A stretch of 64,000 bases of DNA from Sphingobacterium chuzhouense (GTDB taxonomy: Bacteria; Bacteroidota; Bacteroidia; Sphingobacteriales; Sphingobacteriaceae), in the NCBI RefSeq assembly GCF_014692525.1, contig NZ_JACNYL010000004.1, positions 62,001-126,000 of the forward strand. Direction: 5' to 3'. Below the pieces are notes generated by a model. The model saw nothing but the letters and a program-made list of their open reading frames with translations. It did no database searches and was not told the origin of the DNA. Positions 17,692 through 26,353 of the stretch are shown here, piece by piece. The translations under genes were made by a program, and so were the position numbers. Within the stretch, counting starts at the first letter, position 1, and each line of letters begins with the position of its first letter.

Positions 17692-18531
17692 TTACTCTTT
17701 TTCTTTAAGAAGTAGAAGAGGGATATCCGATTTTTTTATCAGCTGCTTACTTACACTTCTTCGAAATAATCGTTCAAAGAAGCCATAAGATTTTGGGCTG
17801 GTAACAATTAGTCCGGCATCATGGTCCTCTGCAAAATCTTCTATTTCTTCGGCAATATCATCACTTGTTGTATAATGGTACTCCGGATGGAATCCGTCCA
17901 ATAAAGAGTGCATGTTATGTAGCTCGGTAACCGTGACGGAGTCTGTACGTTTTCCTTCTGACGTAACATTTAACACCAATAATTTTGCCCGCAGTCTTTC
18001 TAACCACTGGCCGATTTCAGCTACTGGCGTGCTATGCGACACTTTTCTCAGATCGCACGCGAAGACAATCTTGTGGATCGGTTTATAATCAGCATCCGCT
18101 GGAATGATAAGGAAAGGGAGTTTCAAGGACGAAGCTAAGTTAACCGTATTGCTGCCAATTAACACCTGTTCCAAGTTACTCCTTCCTGTTGTTCCCGCCA
18201 CAACCAGATCGGCATGCCATTCTTCAGCTAGCTCTTCGATTCCGCGTAATAGTGGGAAGTTGTTCGTTACCAATTGAATATTTATTCCACTATTTTCTCC
18301 TAATTCTTGTTCCAGTTCGGCCTGTACAGCTTCCAAATTGGACAAACTTTGTTCCTTTACAAGGGGGGGAGCTATGTCAGTCATCGGTAGGTCTGTAACG
18401 ACAGTTAAATTGTCGTATGCGTGATAAAGTATAATGTGATCCACACCTATGGCTTTCGCCATTTTTATGGCGTATCGAGCGGCGTTTAAAGCCGTTTTCG
18501 AAAAATCGGTTGTAATGATAATTGTTTTCAT
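17692..18531 (-). CDS. universal stress protein, two Usp domains
   Basis: A 279-residue tandem Usp protein. The first domain starts IIITTDFS and carries the ATP-binding signature G-x2-G...GS (GTTGRSNLEQVLIGSNT, about 113-129). The second domain (from about 150, KIVFACDLRK) has lost the clear ATP motif and ends with TSPKSYGFFERLF...LLLKE. Such proteins help survival under starvation or oxidative stress. A second, diverged Usp gene is at 45920-46765, also next to a dicarboxylate symporter. Confidence 0.92.
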   Translation of the reverse strand: MKTIIITTDFSKTALNAARYAIKMAKAIGVDHIILYHAYDNLTVVTDLPMTDIAPPLVKEQSLSNLEAVQAELEQELGENSGINIQLVTNNFPLLRGIEELAEEWHADLVVAGTTGRSNLEQVLIGSNTVNLASSLKLPFLIIPADADYKPIHKIVFACDLRKVSHSTPVAEIGQWLERLRAKLLVLNVTSEGKRTDSVTVTELHNMHSLLDGFHPEYHYTTSDDIAEEIEDFAEDHDAGLIVTSPKSYGFFERLFRRSVSKQLIKKSDIPLLLLKEKE

Positions 18532-18837
18532 CGAATTTATTTTTTCTTTCCGTGTTTTATTTTCGTTCTCACCTCGCAGTATTTAATAAACAATCTATCG
18601 GAAGGTATTGTTTCTACAATATACCTTTAAAACGGAATAAATACGAATGCAGGTGTGAGATACGCATTGAAGCGGGGTGAAATACCCTAATTTAATTTTT
18701 AGTCAACTATTTCGAGATACAATCCTTTTATTATGAAAGACATACATTGTAAGCTTGAAGTTTACCATAACAGAAAGCGTAAACAATAAAAAATTGCAAT
18801 GAAAGAAGAATAGATGGTTTAATTAAAAAAGAACAAC
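18532..18837. other. divergent intergenic region, no gene seen
   Basis: This 306-base A+T-rich stretch lies between the minus-strand Usp gene and the plus-strand small gene at 18838 and should hold both promoters. No strict TTTG-N19-TAnnTTTG pair was found; a weak minus-strand match (ATTG-N19-TAGATTGT, around 18590-18620) is the best candidate for Usp. Confidence 0.5.
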
Positions 18838-19080
18838 ATGGAAAATTTGGAGAAAAATGTCAATGCGAAAGAAGGAGAGGTAACTAAGGAAATTGAAAGC
18901 AAAACAGCACAAGTTCCATCAAAGGTATATTTATGTGTTGCCCTTACGGCAATGGCGGCATCAGCTACATTAAAATGTATGGGACATAAGCATACTGCTT
19001 TATTTGTTGGACAGTGGGTTGCTCCTTTTTTACTTTTTGGTATTTACAATAAGATTGTAAAAACACAAGGACATGATTAA
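18838..19080 (+). CDS. small membrane protein, function unknown
   Basis: An 80-residue protein: a charged N-terminal third (residues 1-28) followed by two hydrophobic segments (about 29-45 and 53-70) separated by MGHKHTA. I do not recognise a family. It heads a run of three small genes (with the DUF4142 protein and a hydrophilic protein) that looks like a stress or general-response group. Confidence 0.7.
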   Translation: MENLEKNVNAKEGEVTKEIESKTAQVPSKVYLCVALTAMAASATLKCMGHKHTALFVGQWVAPFLLFGIYNKIVKTQGHD

Positions 19081-19097
19081 AATTAGGAGATTTTAAA

Positions 19098-19123
19098 GGC
19101 TGTTCTTGTTCAAAAGAACAGTC
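19098..19123 (+). terminator. probable terminator or attenuator hairpin
   Basis: CTGTTCTT / AAGAACAG (19100-19107 and 19114-19121) with one further G-C and G-T pair and a 6-base loop. It stands 17 bases after the stop at 19080. The T tract after it is weak, so it may act as a processing or partial-termination hairpin. Confidence 0.55.
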
Positions 19124-19150
19124 GTAATTTTATATTAAAATAATTAAAAT

Positions 19151-19708
19151 ATGAAAAGATATCTCAAATATTGTTTCGCTGTGTTAGGTGCGGTTATTCT
19201 GTTTTTGCCGGATATATTTGCACAGGAAGCGAATAAGGATCAAGATTTCTTAACGAAAGCGGTTAGTTCAAATCAATTCGAAATAGCATTGGGAACACAG
19301 GCTTTAAAGCAAACAGAAAATGAAGAGATCAAGCAATATGGTCGGATGTTGATAAATGACCACACAAAAGTGCTAGAGGAATTGCAAGAAGCTGCAATGG
19401 CTAAAAAATTGGTTATGCCGGATGGTATGGAAGAAGATCAAGCTTCGATATTAAAGTCATTGTCTGTGCTCTCGGGAGCAGATTTTGATAATGCATTCAA
19501 AGATATCGCGATAAAAACCCACGAAAATACCATTGCTTTGTTTGAAAATGCTGCTAGTAATTTAAATGATCAAGAATTTAGAAGTTGGGCTGCGGAAAAA
19601 GTGCCGTCACTCAGAAGCCACTTGGAGCAGGCGAAGGCGCTACAAATAAAATCCGGATCTGATATCTCTTCTCCTTCCGAGAATCGAGATTCAGTAGAAA
19701 CCTTATAG
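19151..19708 (+). CDS. secreted DUF4142 protein
   Basis: A 185-residue protein with a signal peptide (to about residue 24, ending FAQEAN) and a four-helix DUF4142 domain, a ferritin-like fold. Typical phrases are QFEIALGTQALKQ, DHTKVLEELQ and the late EKVPSLRSHLEQAKAL. The family is periplasmic and common near stress genes; no catalytic role is established. It sits 18 bases before the next small gene. Confidence 0.85.
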   Translation: MKRYLKYCFAVLGAVILFLPDIFAQEANKDQDFLTKAVSSNQFEIALGTQALKQTENEEIKQYGRMLINDHTKVLEELQEAAMAKKLVMPDGMEEDQASILKSLSVLSGADFDNAFKDIAIKTHENTIALFENAASNLNDQEFRSWAAEKVPSLRSHLEQAKALQIKSGSDISSPSENRDSVETL

Positions 19709-19726
19709 AATAAAAAATAGATAGCT

Positions 19727-19966
19727 ATGGCAACAAAAGTAGAAAACGAAAAAACTGGTCTCGGAGAGAAAAAGAAAAAAAAAGAGGGCGATACCTATCA
19801 GGAACTTGGGTCGGTCGTTGAAAAGACAGAGCGTACTAAAGATGGCGATGGAGAAGCCGGCGTAGATCCACAGGCAGAGCAATTGAATGATATGCCTAAC
19901 GATCCAACAGACCGACCTTTGGATCCAGGATTACATACGTCAAAAGGCAAAAAAACAGATCAATAA
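19727..19966 (+). CDS. small hydrophilic protein, function unknown
   Basis: A 79-residue protein very rich in Lys, Glu, Asp and Pro with a KKKKK run (about residues 15-19) and no signal or hydrophobic segment; probably disordered. No family is recognised. It is in the same run as the DUF4142 gene and is followed by a terminator-like hairpin. Confidence 0.6.
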   Translation: MATKVENEKTGLGEKKKKKEGDTYQELGSVVEKTERTKDGDGEAGVDPQAEQLNDMPNDPTDRPLDPGLHTSKGKKTDQ

Positions 19967-19970
19967 AATG

Positions 19971-20018
19971 AAGGTGGATGGGGGACAAATTAAGCTACTT
20001 TGTCCGCCTTTATTTTTC
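19971..20018 (+). terminator. terminator after the small-gene run
   Basis: GGACAAA (19983-19989) pairs with TTTGTCC (19999-20005) across a 9-base loop; weaker outer pairing (AAGG with CCTT) and a following T-rich tract (to 20018) support termination. Confidence 0.7.
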
Positions 20019-20094
20019 TAATCCATAAGGTTATATTATATTTAGGGTTTTTCCGGTAAACTGTAATAAGTTTTACGCTAAATCCTAAATAATA

Positions 20095-21369
20095 ATGAAG
20101 AAAATAGCTTTACATTGGCAAATACTAATCGGTATCCTAGGAGGTATATTGGTCGGACTATTGTGTATTCAGTTTGCAGGTGGGAAAGAATTTGTCATCG
20201 ATTGGGTAAAGCCCTTTGGAACCATTTTTATAAATCTACTGAAATTAATTGCCATTCCTCTTATTATTGTTTCTCTGATTAAAGGTGTCTCCGATTTAAA
20301 GGATGTGACACAACTCTCCAGCTTGGGAATACGCACCCTTGGCTTCTATATAGCCACCACCATTATTGCAGTTACATTAGGTTTGGGTTTAGTCAACCTT
20401 ATTAAACCCGGAGGTTTTATCTCGGAGGAAACTCGACAAGAGATGTTGGTGTCTTTTGCAGGTGAGGTGCAAGAGAAAGTCGACGAGGTTACAGCTATTG
20501 AAGAGACTAGGGGGCCGTTACAACCTCTTGTTGATATCGTTCCGGAGAATATTTTTGAATCGGCTTCCGCTAACAGCAATATGCTCCAGATTATATTTTT
20601 CAGTATCATATTTGGCGTAGCGATGATTATGTTGCCCTTTAATCAAGTGGAGGCGTTTAAAAAGGTGCTGGATGCCGGAAACGCTATTGTACTGAAGATT
20701 GTTGACTTGATTATGCTTGCAGCACCTTATGGTGTGTTTGCATTGATGGTCGCTCTAATTGCTGAAGCCCCGTCTTTTGACGTTTTCAAGGCTTTAGGAG
20801 CCTACTCGCTTACCGTTGTGTTTGGTTTGTTAATCATTGTTTACGGTGTGTATTCGATGTTTGTTTATTTCTTCGGGAAAATGAAACCTCAAGAGTTTTT
20901 CAAGGCGATTTTTCCAGCACAGTTGCTTGGTTTCTCTACCAGTTCCAGTGCTGCCACATTGCCTGTTACGATGGACTGTGTGGAAAATCGGTTGCATGTT
21001 CGAAAGGATGTAGTAAGTTTTGTCATACCAATCGGCGCTACTGTGAACATGGATGGTACCTGTCTATATCAAGCGGTTGCCGCAGTTTTCATCGCCCAGG
21101 TCATGGGATATGATTTGACAACAAGTCAACAATTGAGTGTAATTCTTACCGCCACATTGGCTTCCATTGGAGCCGCGGCAGTACCGGGAGCAGGTCTCCT
21201 CATGCTTGTTATTGTTTTAGAATCGATAGGTGTGAGCCCGGCAGGCATCGCGTTGATATTTGCCGTTGACAGGCCATTGGATATGTTGCGGACGTCTGTA
21301 AATATTACGGGTGACGCCGTAGTTGCTGTGATTATGGAAAGATACAGTAAGAGCGAAGAAGCTGTTTAA
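20095..21369 (+). CDS. dicarboxylate/amino acid:cation symporter (DAACS), copy 1
   Basis: A 424-residue inner-membrane carrier of the GltP/DctA type, taking up glutamate, aspartate or C4-dicarboxylates with Na+ or H+. Family signatures are the Ser-rich reentrant loop (GFSTSSSAATLPVT), NMDGT and the final DRPLDMLRT...N.TGD. A near-identical-length copy is at 44614-45888. It is convergent with the IclR gene; the two stop codons overlap by 4 bases. Substrate cannot be decided from sequence. Confidence 0.93.
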   Translation: MKKIALHWQILIGILGGILVGLLCIQFAGGKEFVIDWVKPFGTIFINLLKLIAIPLIIVSLIKGVSDLKDVTQLSSLGIRTLGFYIATTIIAVTLGLGLVNLIKPGGFISEETRQEMLVSFAGEVQEKVDEVTAIEETRGPLQPLVDIVPENIFESASANSNMLQIIFFSIIFGVAMIMLPFNQVEAFKKVLDAGNAIVLKIVDLIMLAAPYGVFALMVALIAEAPSFDVFKALGAYSLTVVFGLLIIVYGVYSMFVYFFGKMKPQEFFKAIFPAQLLGFSTSSSAATLPVTMDCVENRLHVRKDVVSFVIPIGATVNMDGTCLYQAVAAVFIAQVMGYDLTTSQQLSVILTATLASIGAAAVPGAGLLMLVIVLESIGVSPAGIALIFAVDRPLDMLRTSVNITGDAVVAVIMERYSKSEEAV

Positions 21370-22091
21370 AAAGTTATTTTATTACTAATTATCTTCGCTG
21401 TTTCCTCCAGGTTTTCTAATATCTTGGCTTCCATGCTCTTATTAAAACGATTTTCAGGAAGATAAACGCCTAGACTTGCTACAGCTTGTTTTTTATTGAA
21501 TATGGGAACTGCTACGCCTACTATATTGATTTCGTCATAGTGAATAGCATATCCCGTTTTTTTAATCTTTTGAAGTTCATGTATTAATGCGCCCTCGTTG
21601 TCAACTCCTTTCCATATAGAACCTGGCAGTCCATAGGTACTGATGAATGCATTTCGGTCAGCAGGTTCCAAGTAAGCAAGTAATAGTTTCCCAGTAGCCG
21701 TTTTATAAACATTTATTTCATCTCGGGGATTTGCCTGTAATTCTCGCATAACGGTTTCCTTGTGAAGAGTTCTCCTTGAATTGTTTTTTAAAACCGATAA
21801 AACGCAACTCTCCATTAATGTGTTACTAAGATTCTTCATCGGGTCTATGGCACATCTGACAATTTCCGCCTCATTAGAGAAATTATTTGTTAGGTAGTAC
21901 GACTGCCTACCTAAAAGATAACCCTTCTTTTTCTCAATATAGCCCCGGTTGACCATTGTTTTAATAATATTAGCACACGTGCCGTGATTGAGATTTAACG
22001 GAGTTGCAATTTCACTCAATGAATGCTCCTTATCTAAATTTCGAGATAGTAGTTCCAAAATATCTAATGCTCTATTTAATACTTGAATCAT
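21366..22091 (-). CDS. IclR-family transcriptional regulator
   Basis: A 241-residue regulator with an N-terminal winged helix (about residues 1-60; ALDILELLS, SLSEIATPLNLNHGTCANII) and the IclR effector domain behind it (LLAYL, GYAIHYDEINIVGVAVPIF). IclR proteins usually control carbon-acid or aromatic catabolism, and this one may control the divergent LacI-headed locus or the convergent symporter. The N-terminal part lacks a few of the residues usual in the recognition helix, but the fold is recognisable. Confidence 0.88.
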   Translation of the reverse strand: MIQVLNRALDILELLSRNLDKEHSLSEIATPLNLNHGTCANIIKTMVNRGYIEKKKGYLLGRQSYYLTNNFSNEAEIVRCAIDPMKNLSNTLMESCVLSVLKNNSRRTLHKETVMRELQANPRDEINVYKTATGKLLLAYLEPADRNAFISTYGLPGSIWKGVDNEGALIHELQKIKKTGYAIHYDEINIVGVAVPIFNKKQAVASLGVYLPENRFNKSMEAKILENLEETAKIISNKITF

Positions 22092-22113
22092 ATGAAATAC
22101 AGTATGTTGAATT

Positions 22114-22121
22114 CAAATTTA
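22114..22121 (-). promoter_or_regulatory. -7 box of a promoter for the IclR gene
   Basis: On the minus strand this reads TAAATTTG, a full match to the Bacteroidota TAnnTTTG box, 22 bases before the ATG. The -33 region is A+T rich but has no clear TTTG. Confidence 0.45.
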
Positions 22122-22161
22122 CACAATTAATATTTTATAATATAAAATTTTAAAATAAAAA

Positions 22162-22192
22162 TTTGACAATGTAAAATAAAGGTCTAAGTTTG
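22162..22192 (+). promoter_or_regulatory. promoter of the LacI-headed locus
   Basis: TTTG at 22162-22165, a 19-base spacer and TAAGTTTG at 22185-22192 match the Bacteroidota vegetative promoter exactly. Transcription would start near 22199, giving a leader of about 140 bases before the LacI-type gene, in which two palindromes lie. Confidence 0.7.
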
Positions 22193-22282
22193 ACCTATAG
22201 AAAATCTTGTTTTTATAAACCAAGTCGTAAAATTTTTAAGGGAAGTTGTTTTAAAAAAAATATTAAGTAGCATCATACGAGA

Positions 22283-22314
22283 TTAGGTAAACCTAAATCG
22301 GTTAATCGATTAAC
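22283..22314. promoter_or_regulatory. two adjacent palindromic operators
   Basis: TTAGGT-AA-ACCTAA (22283-22296) and the perfect palindrome GTTAATCGATTAAC (22301-22314) lie downstream of the promoter and 23 bases before the LacI-type gene. The second has the central CG typical of LacI-family operators, so autorepression is likely. Confidence 0.6.
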
Positions 22315-22337
22315 TAAAAGGCTATCAATAAATAAAC

Positions 22338-23357
22338 ATGAGAAAGAAGATTTCTTTAAAGGATATTGCAAATGAGATGGGGGTTTCTACAGCCGTAGTT
22401 TCCTATGTCCTGAATAATAAATATGAGGGGCGAATTAGTGAAGCGAAGGCTAATGAAATCAAGAATATAGCTAAAAAGCTAAATTATTTTCCTAATCAAA
22501 TAGCTAAAAGTTTAAAGAAAGATCGAACCTTTACTATTGGACTAATTATAGCAGATATTTCGAACTTATTTTATTCAAGTATTGCGCGATATATAGAGAA
22601 CGAATCCAAGAAATATAACTACAACGTGATTTTTGGAAGTGCAGATGAAAATGCTGATAAGTTTAATGAACTAATTCAAGTGATGTTAGGTAGGCAAGTG
22701 GACGGAATCATCCTAGCTGCGCCAAAGGGCACCGAGACTACATTGAACTATTTAAAGGAGCGACAACTTCCATTTGTGCTAATCGACCGATATTTTCCAC
22801 AGATTATGGAAATTAATACTGTTGGTGTCAACAATTATCAAGCTTCTTACACTGTAGTGCAGCACATTGCAGCGAATGGGTATAAAAAGCCGGCAATGGT
22901 AACCTTGAGAACCGACTTATTTCACATGCAGGATAGGGTATCTGGATTTAAGGATGCATGCAGGCAACTGCTAGGGGAACAAGATTCGAAAGTAGTGGAA
23001 GTCAAAGAAGATATGTTATCGGAAGAGTTAGAAGAGTGCCTGCTCAATCTGCTAGAAGAACAGAACGATCTGGTGTATTTCTCAACGAATAAAATCGCGA
23101 TGGAGGGACTTGCGATATTGGTAAAACGAGATGTCAAGGTGCCCAATGAAATGGGGATCGTATGTTTTGACCAAGCCGATGCCTATAAGATCTTTAACAC
23201 AAGTATCACTTTTATAAAGCAGCCTCTTCAATATATTGGAAGCAAATCGGTTGAGATGTTGATTTCGTCAATTAATGGAAATCGATTTGCGGAAAATGTT
23301 GTATTGGAGACACAGATTGTCTCTGGTAATTCAAGTGCGTCACGTAAAAATAGCTAA
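22338..23357 (+). CDS. LacI-family transcriptional regulator
   Basis: A 339-residue regulator with an N-terminal helix-turn-helix (residues 4-25; SLKDIANEMGVSTAVVSYVLNN), hinge (NQIAKSLKK) and a periplasmic-binding-protein-like sensor domain (TIGLIIADISNLFYSSIA, DGIILAAP, VCFDQADAYKIF). It should sense a sugar or polyol product and control the genes that follow. Its frame overlaps nothing; the oxidoreductase starts 4 bases after its stop. Confidence 0.93.
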   Translation: MRKKISLKDIANEMGVSTAVVSYVLNNKYEGRISEAKANEIKNIAKKLNYFPNQIAKSLKKDRTFTIGLIIADISNLFYSSIARYIENESKKYNYNVIFGSADENADKFNELIQVMLGRQVDGIILAAPKGTETTLNYLKERQLPFVLIDRYFPQIMEINTVGVNNYQASYTVVQHIAANGYKKPAMVTLRTDLFHMQDRVSGFKDACRQLLGEQDSKVVEVKEDMLSEELEECLLNLLEEQNDLVYFSTNKIAMEGLAILVKRDVKVPNEMGIVCFDQADAYKIFNTSITFIKQPLQYIGSKSVEMLISSINGNRFAENVVLETQIVSGNSSASRKNS

Positions 23358-23361
23358 AAAA

Positions 23362-24843
23362 ATGATTGAACCGATAAAACTAAATACCAAAAATTTAGCC
23401 ATGTTGAATACCAACATCCGAATACCTACGTACGATCGTAAGGAAGTGAAAGTAGGTATCGTACATATCGGTATCGGTGGATTTCATCGGGCGCATCAAG
23501 CATATCTTGTCAATCAATTACTGGAGCAAGGTATGGCGACGCACTGGGGTATTTGTGGAGTTGCTTTGTTAGGGGCTGATCGGAAAATATACGATGTACT
23601 ATTAGAGCAGGACGGATTATATACGCTGATTGTGCCAGATATCGAAGGCAATTTTTCTACACAGGTGATCGGATCAATTGTAGAACTGCTATATGCTCCG
23701 GAAAATCCTTCGGCCGTTATTCGTAAAATGGCCGATAAATCAATCGGGATAGTTACCCTCACCATCACCGAAGGTGGGTATAACTATACCTCTGATGGGA
23801 ATTTTAACTGGCAAAATGAGGATGTCGTATGGGATCTTCAACATCCTGCAAAACCAAAAACGGTGTTTGGATACCTATATGCTGCGCTTAAACTTAGGAA
23901 GGCGAGTGGTATAGCTGGGCTTACCATCCAGTCGTGCGACAACATCGAGCAAAATGGTGACGTCATGCGTCAGATGTTGTATGCCTTTATCTCTAAGGCC
24001 GATCCAGAAATGATTGATTGGATGGATGAGCACATTACTTTTCCGAATAGTATGGTGGATCGGATTACGCCGGTCACTACCGATAGTCTACGAAAAATGC
24101 TTGCCGAGAATTTTGAATTGAACGATGGTTGGCCGGTGGTCTGTGAGTCCTTTTACCAATGGGTTGTTGAAGATCTATATGCCGCAGGAAGACCGGATTG
24201 GGAAAATGTGGGCGTCCAGATGGTATCGGATGTAACACCATACGAAAAGATGAAGATTCGTCTATTGAACGGCGGACATACATTAGTGGGACTAGTAGGG
24301 TATCTGTTGGGTTATCGGTATATCCACGAGAGTGTTGCAGATCCTGCCATCGCGAGTTTACTGCGAACGTATATGGATGAGGAGGTGACACCTACGCTTG
24401 ACGATGTCCCGGGTGTTAATCTGGATCAATATAAAGAGACTCTGATCGACCGATTTAGAAATCCATTTATTAAAGATGAAGTTGCTCGAATTATTTCGGG
24501 CAGTTCAGCCAAGTTTCCCAAGTTTATTCTTCCGGTCATCATAGATCGAATCAAGGATCATAAGTCTGTCCGTATCGCAGCCTTCATTGTAGCCTGCTGG
24601 TATCAATATCTTAAATTGAACTTGGCGACTCCCAATAATGTACAGGATGAGATAGCGAGGGTCTTGCTGGAAAGTGTAATGCGCGCTGATCAAGAGGGAG
24701 ATCCGCTTGTTTTCCTAGATATTAGCGAGGTGTTTGGAAGTATCAAGGAACATCGTGCTTTCACCGAAAGCTACCTATCGCACCTAAAGATACTGAACGG
24801 TATCAGAATGAAGAAATTAAACTTAAACGCTTACTTACCTTAA
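23362..24843 (+). CDS. mannitol dehydrogenase-family polyol oxidoreductase
   Basis: A 493-residue NAD(P)-dependent long-chain polyol/uronate dehydrogenase. It shows the Rossmann start GIVHIGIGGFHRAHQA, the segment TLTITEGGYN, MVDRITP and the catalytic-domain phrase KMKIRLLNGGH. Family members oxidise mannitol to fructose, arabinitol to xylulose, or reduce fructuronate/tagaturonate. The nearby PfkB kinase (38951) makes a mannitol-fructose-fructose-6-phosphate route attractive. The ATG at 23362 is used; the frame also extends upstream into the LacI gene, which is not favoured. Confidence 0.9.
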   Translation: MIEPIKLNTKNLAMLNTNIRIPTYDRKEVKVGIVHIGIGGFHRAHQAYLVNQLLEQGMATHWGICGVALLGADRKIYDVLLEQDGLYTLIVPDIEGNFSTQVIGSIVELLYAPENPSAVIRKMADKSIGIVTLTITEGGYNYTSDGNFNWQNEDVVWDLQHPAKPKTVFGYLYAALKLRKASGIAGLTIQSCDNIEQNGDVMRQMLYAFISKADPEMIDWMDEHITFPNSMVDRITPVTTDSLRKMLAENFELNDGWPVVCESFYQWVVEDLYAAGRPDWENVGVQMVSDVTPYEKMKIRLLNGGHTLVGLVGYLLGYRYIHESVADPAIASLLRTYMDEEVTPTLDDVPGVNLDQYKETLIDRFRNPFIKDEVARIISGSSAKFPKFILPVIIDRIKDHKSVRIAAFIVACWYQYLKLNLATPNNVQDEIARVLLESVMRADQEGDPLVFLDISEVFGSIKEHRAFTESYLSHLKILNGIRMKKLNLNAYLP

Positions 24844-24854
24844 ACTTGAGTGAT

Positions 24855-26297
24855 ATGAAAAAGCAAATACTATGGATGGCTATCGCGGTGATACCTTTGA
24901 CATTATTGGGACAGGAAGGTGCTAACTCGCCGCTTGAATACCTTGATCGTTCATTCGATACATATGATCGTCTTCAAAAAGAGATATGGTCTATTCCAGA
25001 ATTAGGATTTTTAGAGACCAAGAGTTCAAACATCTTACAAAAGCATTTACAAGAACAAGATTTCGAAATAGAAACTGATGTGGCTGGTATGCCAACTTCC
25101 TTTATTGCAACATACGGTAGTGGCAGTCCCGTTATTGGTATTTTAGCGGAATTTGATGCATTGCCAGGATTATCGCAGGATACAGTACCTTACCGAAAGC
25201 CCGTGGAACAGGGAGGTAACGGACATGCCTGTGGCCATAATCTACTTGGAACCGGTGCTGTGGCAGGAGCAGTGGCCATCAAGGAATGGTTGGCGACTAC
25301 CAGTCACCAGGGTACCATTAAAGTGTTTGGCTCCCCCGCTGAAGAAGGTGGAGGTGGAAAGGTTTATCTCACACGAGATGGTTTTTTCGATGGTGTAGAT
25401 GTGGTGTTAGATTGGCATCCGGGTAATAGAAACGCAGTGGATGTAGGTAACGGATTTACCGCCGTACAGATGGTGGACTATACTTTTCATGGCAAAGCCG
25501 CCCATGCTGCAGGTAATCCCGACAAGGGTCGATCTGCCTTGGACGGCGTTGAAGCATTGAATTATATGGTTAACATGTTACGCGAACATGTTCATTATGC
25601 AACACGCATACACTATGTGATTACCAACGGCGGTGAGGCACCCAATGTGGTGCCCGAAGAGGCGACCGTTTCCTATTATATCCGGCATCCCAAACGAGAC
25701 GTGTTGAAGGGACTGGTGGCTTGGGTAGACCAAGCAGCCGAAGGAGCTGCACTGGGTACACAGACAACAGTAAACAGGGAGATTATCGCTGGTTTTTACG
25801 AAAAATTACCTAACCGTAAATTAGCAGAACTGGTACAAAAAAATCTGGAAATCGTAGGGGGGGTCCATTACGATGAACGTGAACTTGTTCTTGCCGAAGG
25901 AATCGCTACGAACCTCGGTCTTAAACCAACTGTTTTGCAAAGAGTGTCTGAAATACAGCCTCTGGCTGCCGAAAGGCCATCAACAGGTGGTGGTTCTACT
26001 GATGTGGGCGATGTCAGTTGGAATGTTCCAACCATTACTTTTGGAACTGCAGCTTTTGTCCCGGGAAGTTCGGCACATAGTTGGCAATGGGCAGCTACAG
26101 GTGGTACAACAATCGGTACCAAATCACTCATCAACGCGGCAAAGGTATTTGTACTTACTGCTATTGACCTTTATACCAACACCATGTTAATTAATGAGAT
26201 AAAGGAAGAATTTGAATCCCGTAGAGGGGCAGGTTTCAAATATGAAGCACTAGTAGGCGATCGCGCGCCGGCATTGGATTACCGGGTGAAGAAATAA
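24855..26297 (+). CDS. secreted M20-family amidohydrolase
   Basis: A 480-residue metallo-amidohydrolase with an N-terminal signal (MKKQILWMAIAVIPLTLLGQ). It resembles the AbgB/aminoacylase branch of M20: metal-site GHACGHNLLGTGAV, catalytic SPAEEGGGGK, DWHPGN, FHGKAAHAA and the late GSSAHSW. It would cleave an amide such as an N-acyl or aminobenzoyl-amino acid bond in the periplasm. The start used is the ATG at 24855, 11 bases after the oxidoreductase stop. Its place among carbohydrate genes is unusual. Confidence 0.88.
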   Translation: MKKQILWMAIAVIPLTLLGQEGANSPLEYLDRSFDTYDRLQKEIWSIPELGFLETKSSNILQKHLQEQDFEIETDVAGMPTSFIATYGSGSPVIGILAEFDALPGLSQDTVPYRKPVEQGGNGHACGHNLLGTGAVAGAVAIKEWLATTSHQGTIKVFGSPAEEGGGGKVYLTRDGFFDGVDVVLDWHPGNRNAVDVGNGFTAVQMVDYTFHGKAAHAAGNPDKGRSALDGVEALNYMVNMLREHVHYATRIHYVITNGGEAPNVVPEEATVSYYIRHPKRDVLKGLVAWVDQAAEGAALGTQTTVNREIIAGFYEKLPNRKLAELVQKNLEIVGGVHYDERELVLAEGIATNLGLKPTVLQRVSEIQPLAAERPSTGGGSTDVGDVSWNVPTITFGTAAFVPGSSAHSWQWAATGGTTIGTKSLINAAKVFVLTAIDLYTNTMLINEIKEEFESRRGAGFKYEALVGDRAPALDYRVKK

Positions 26298-26353
26298 ATT
26301 CGCTAACAAAATTCAATCAATTAAACTTTGTTTACTACAAATATCAAATAATT

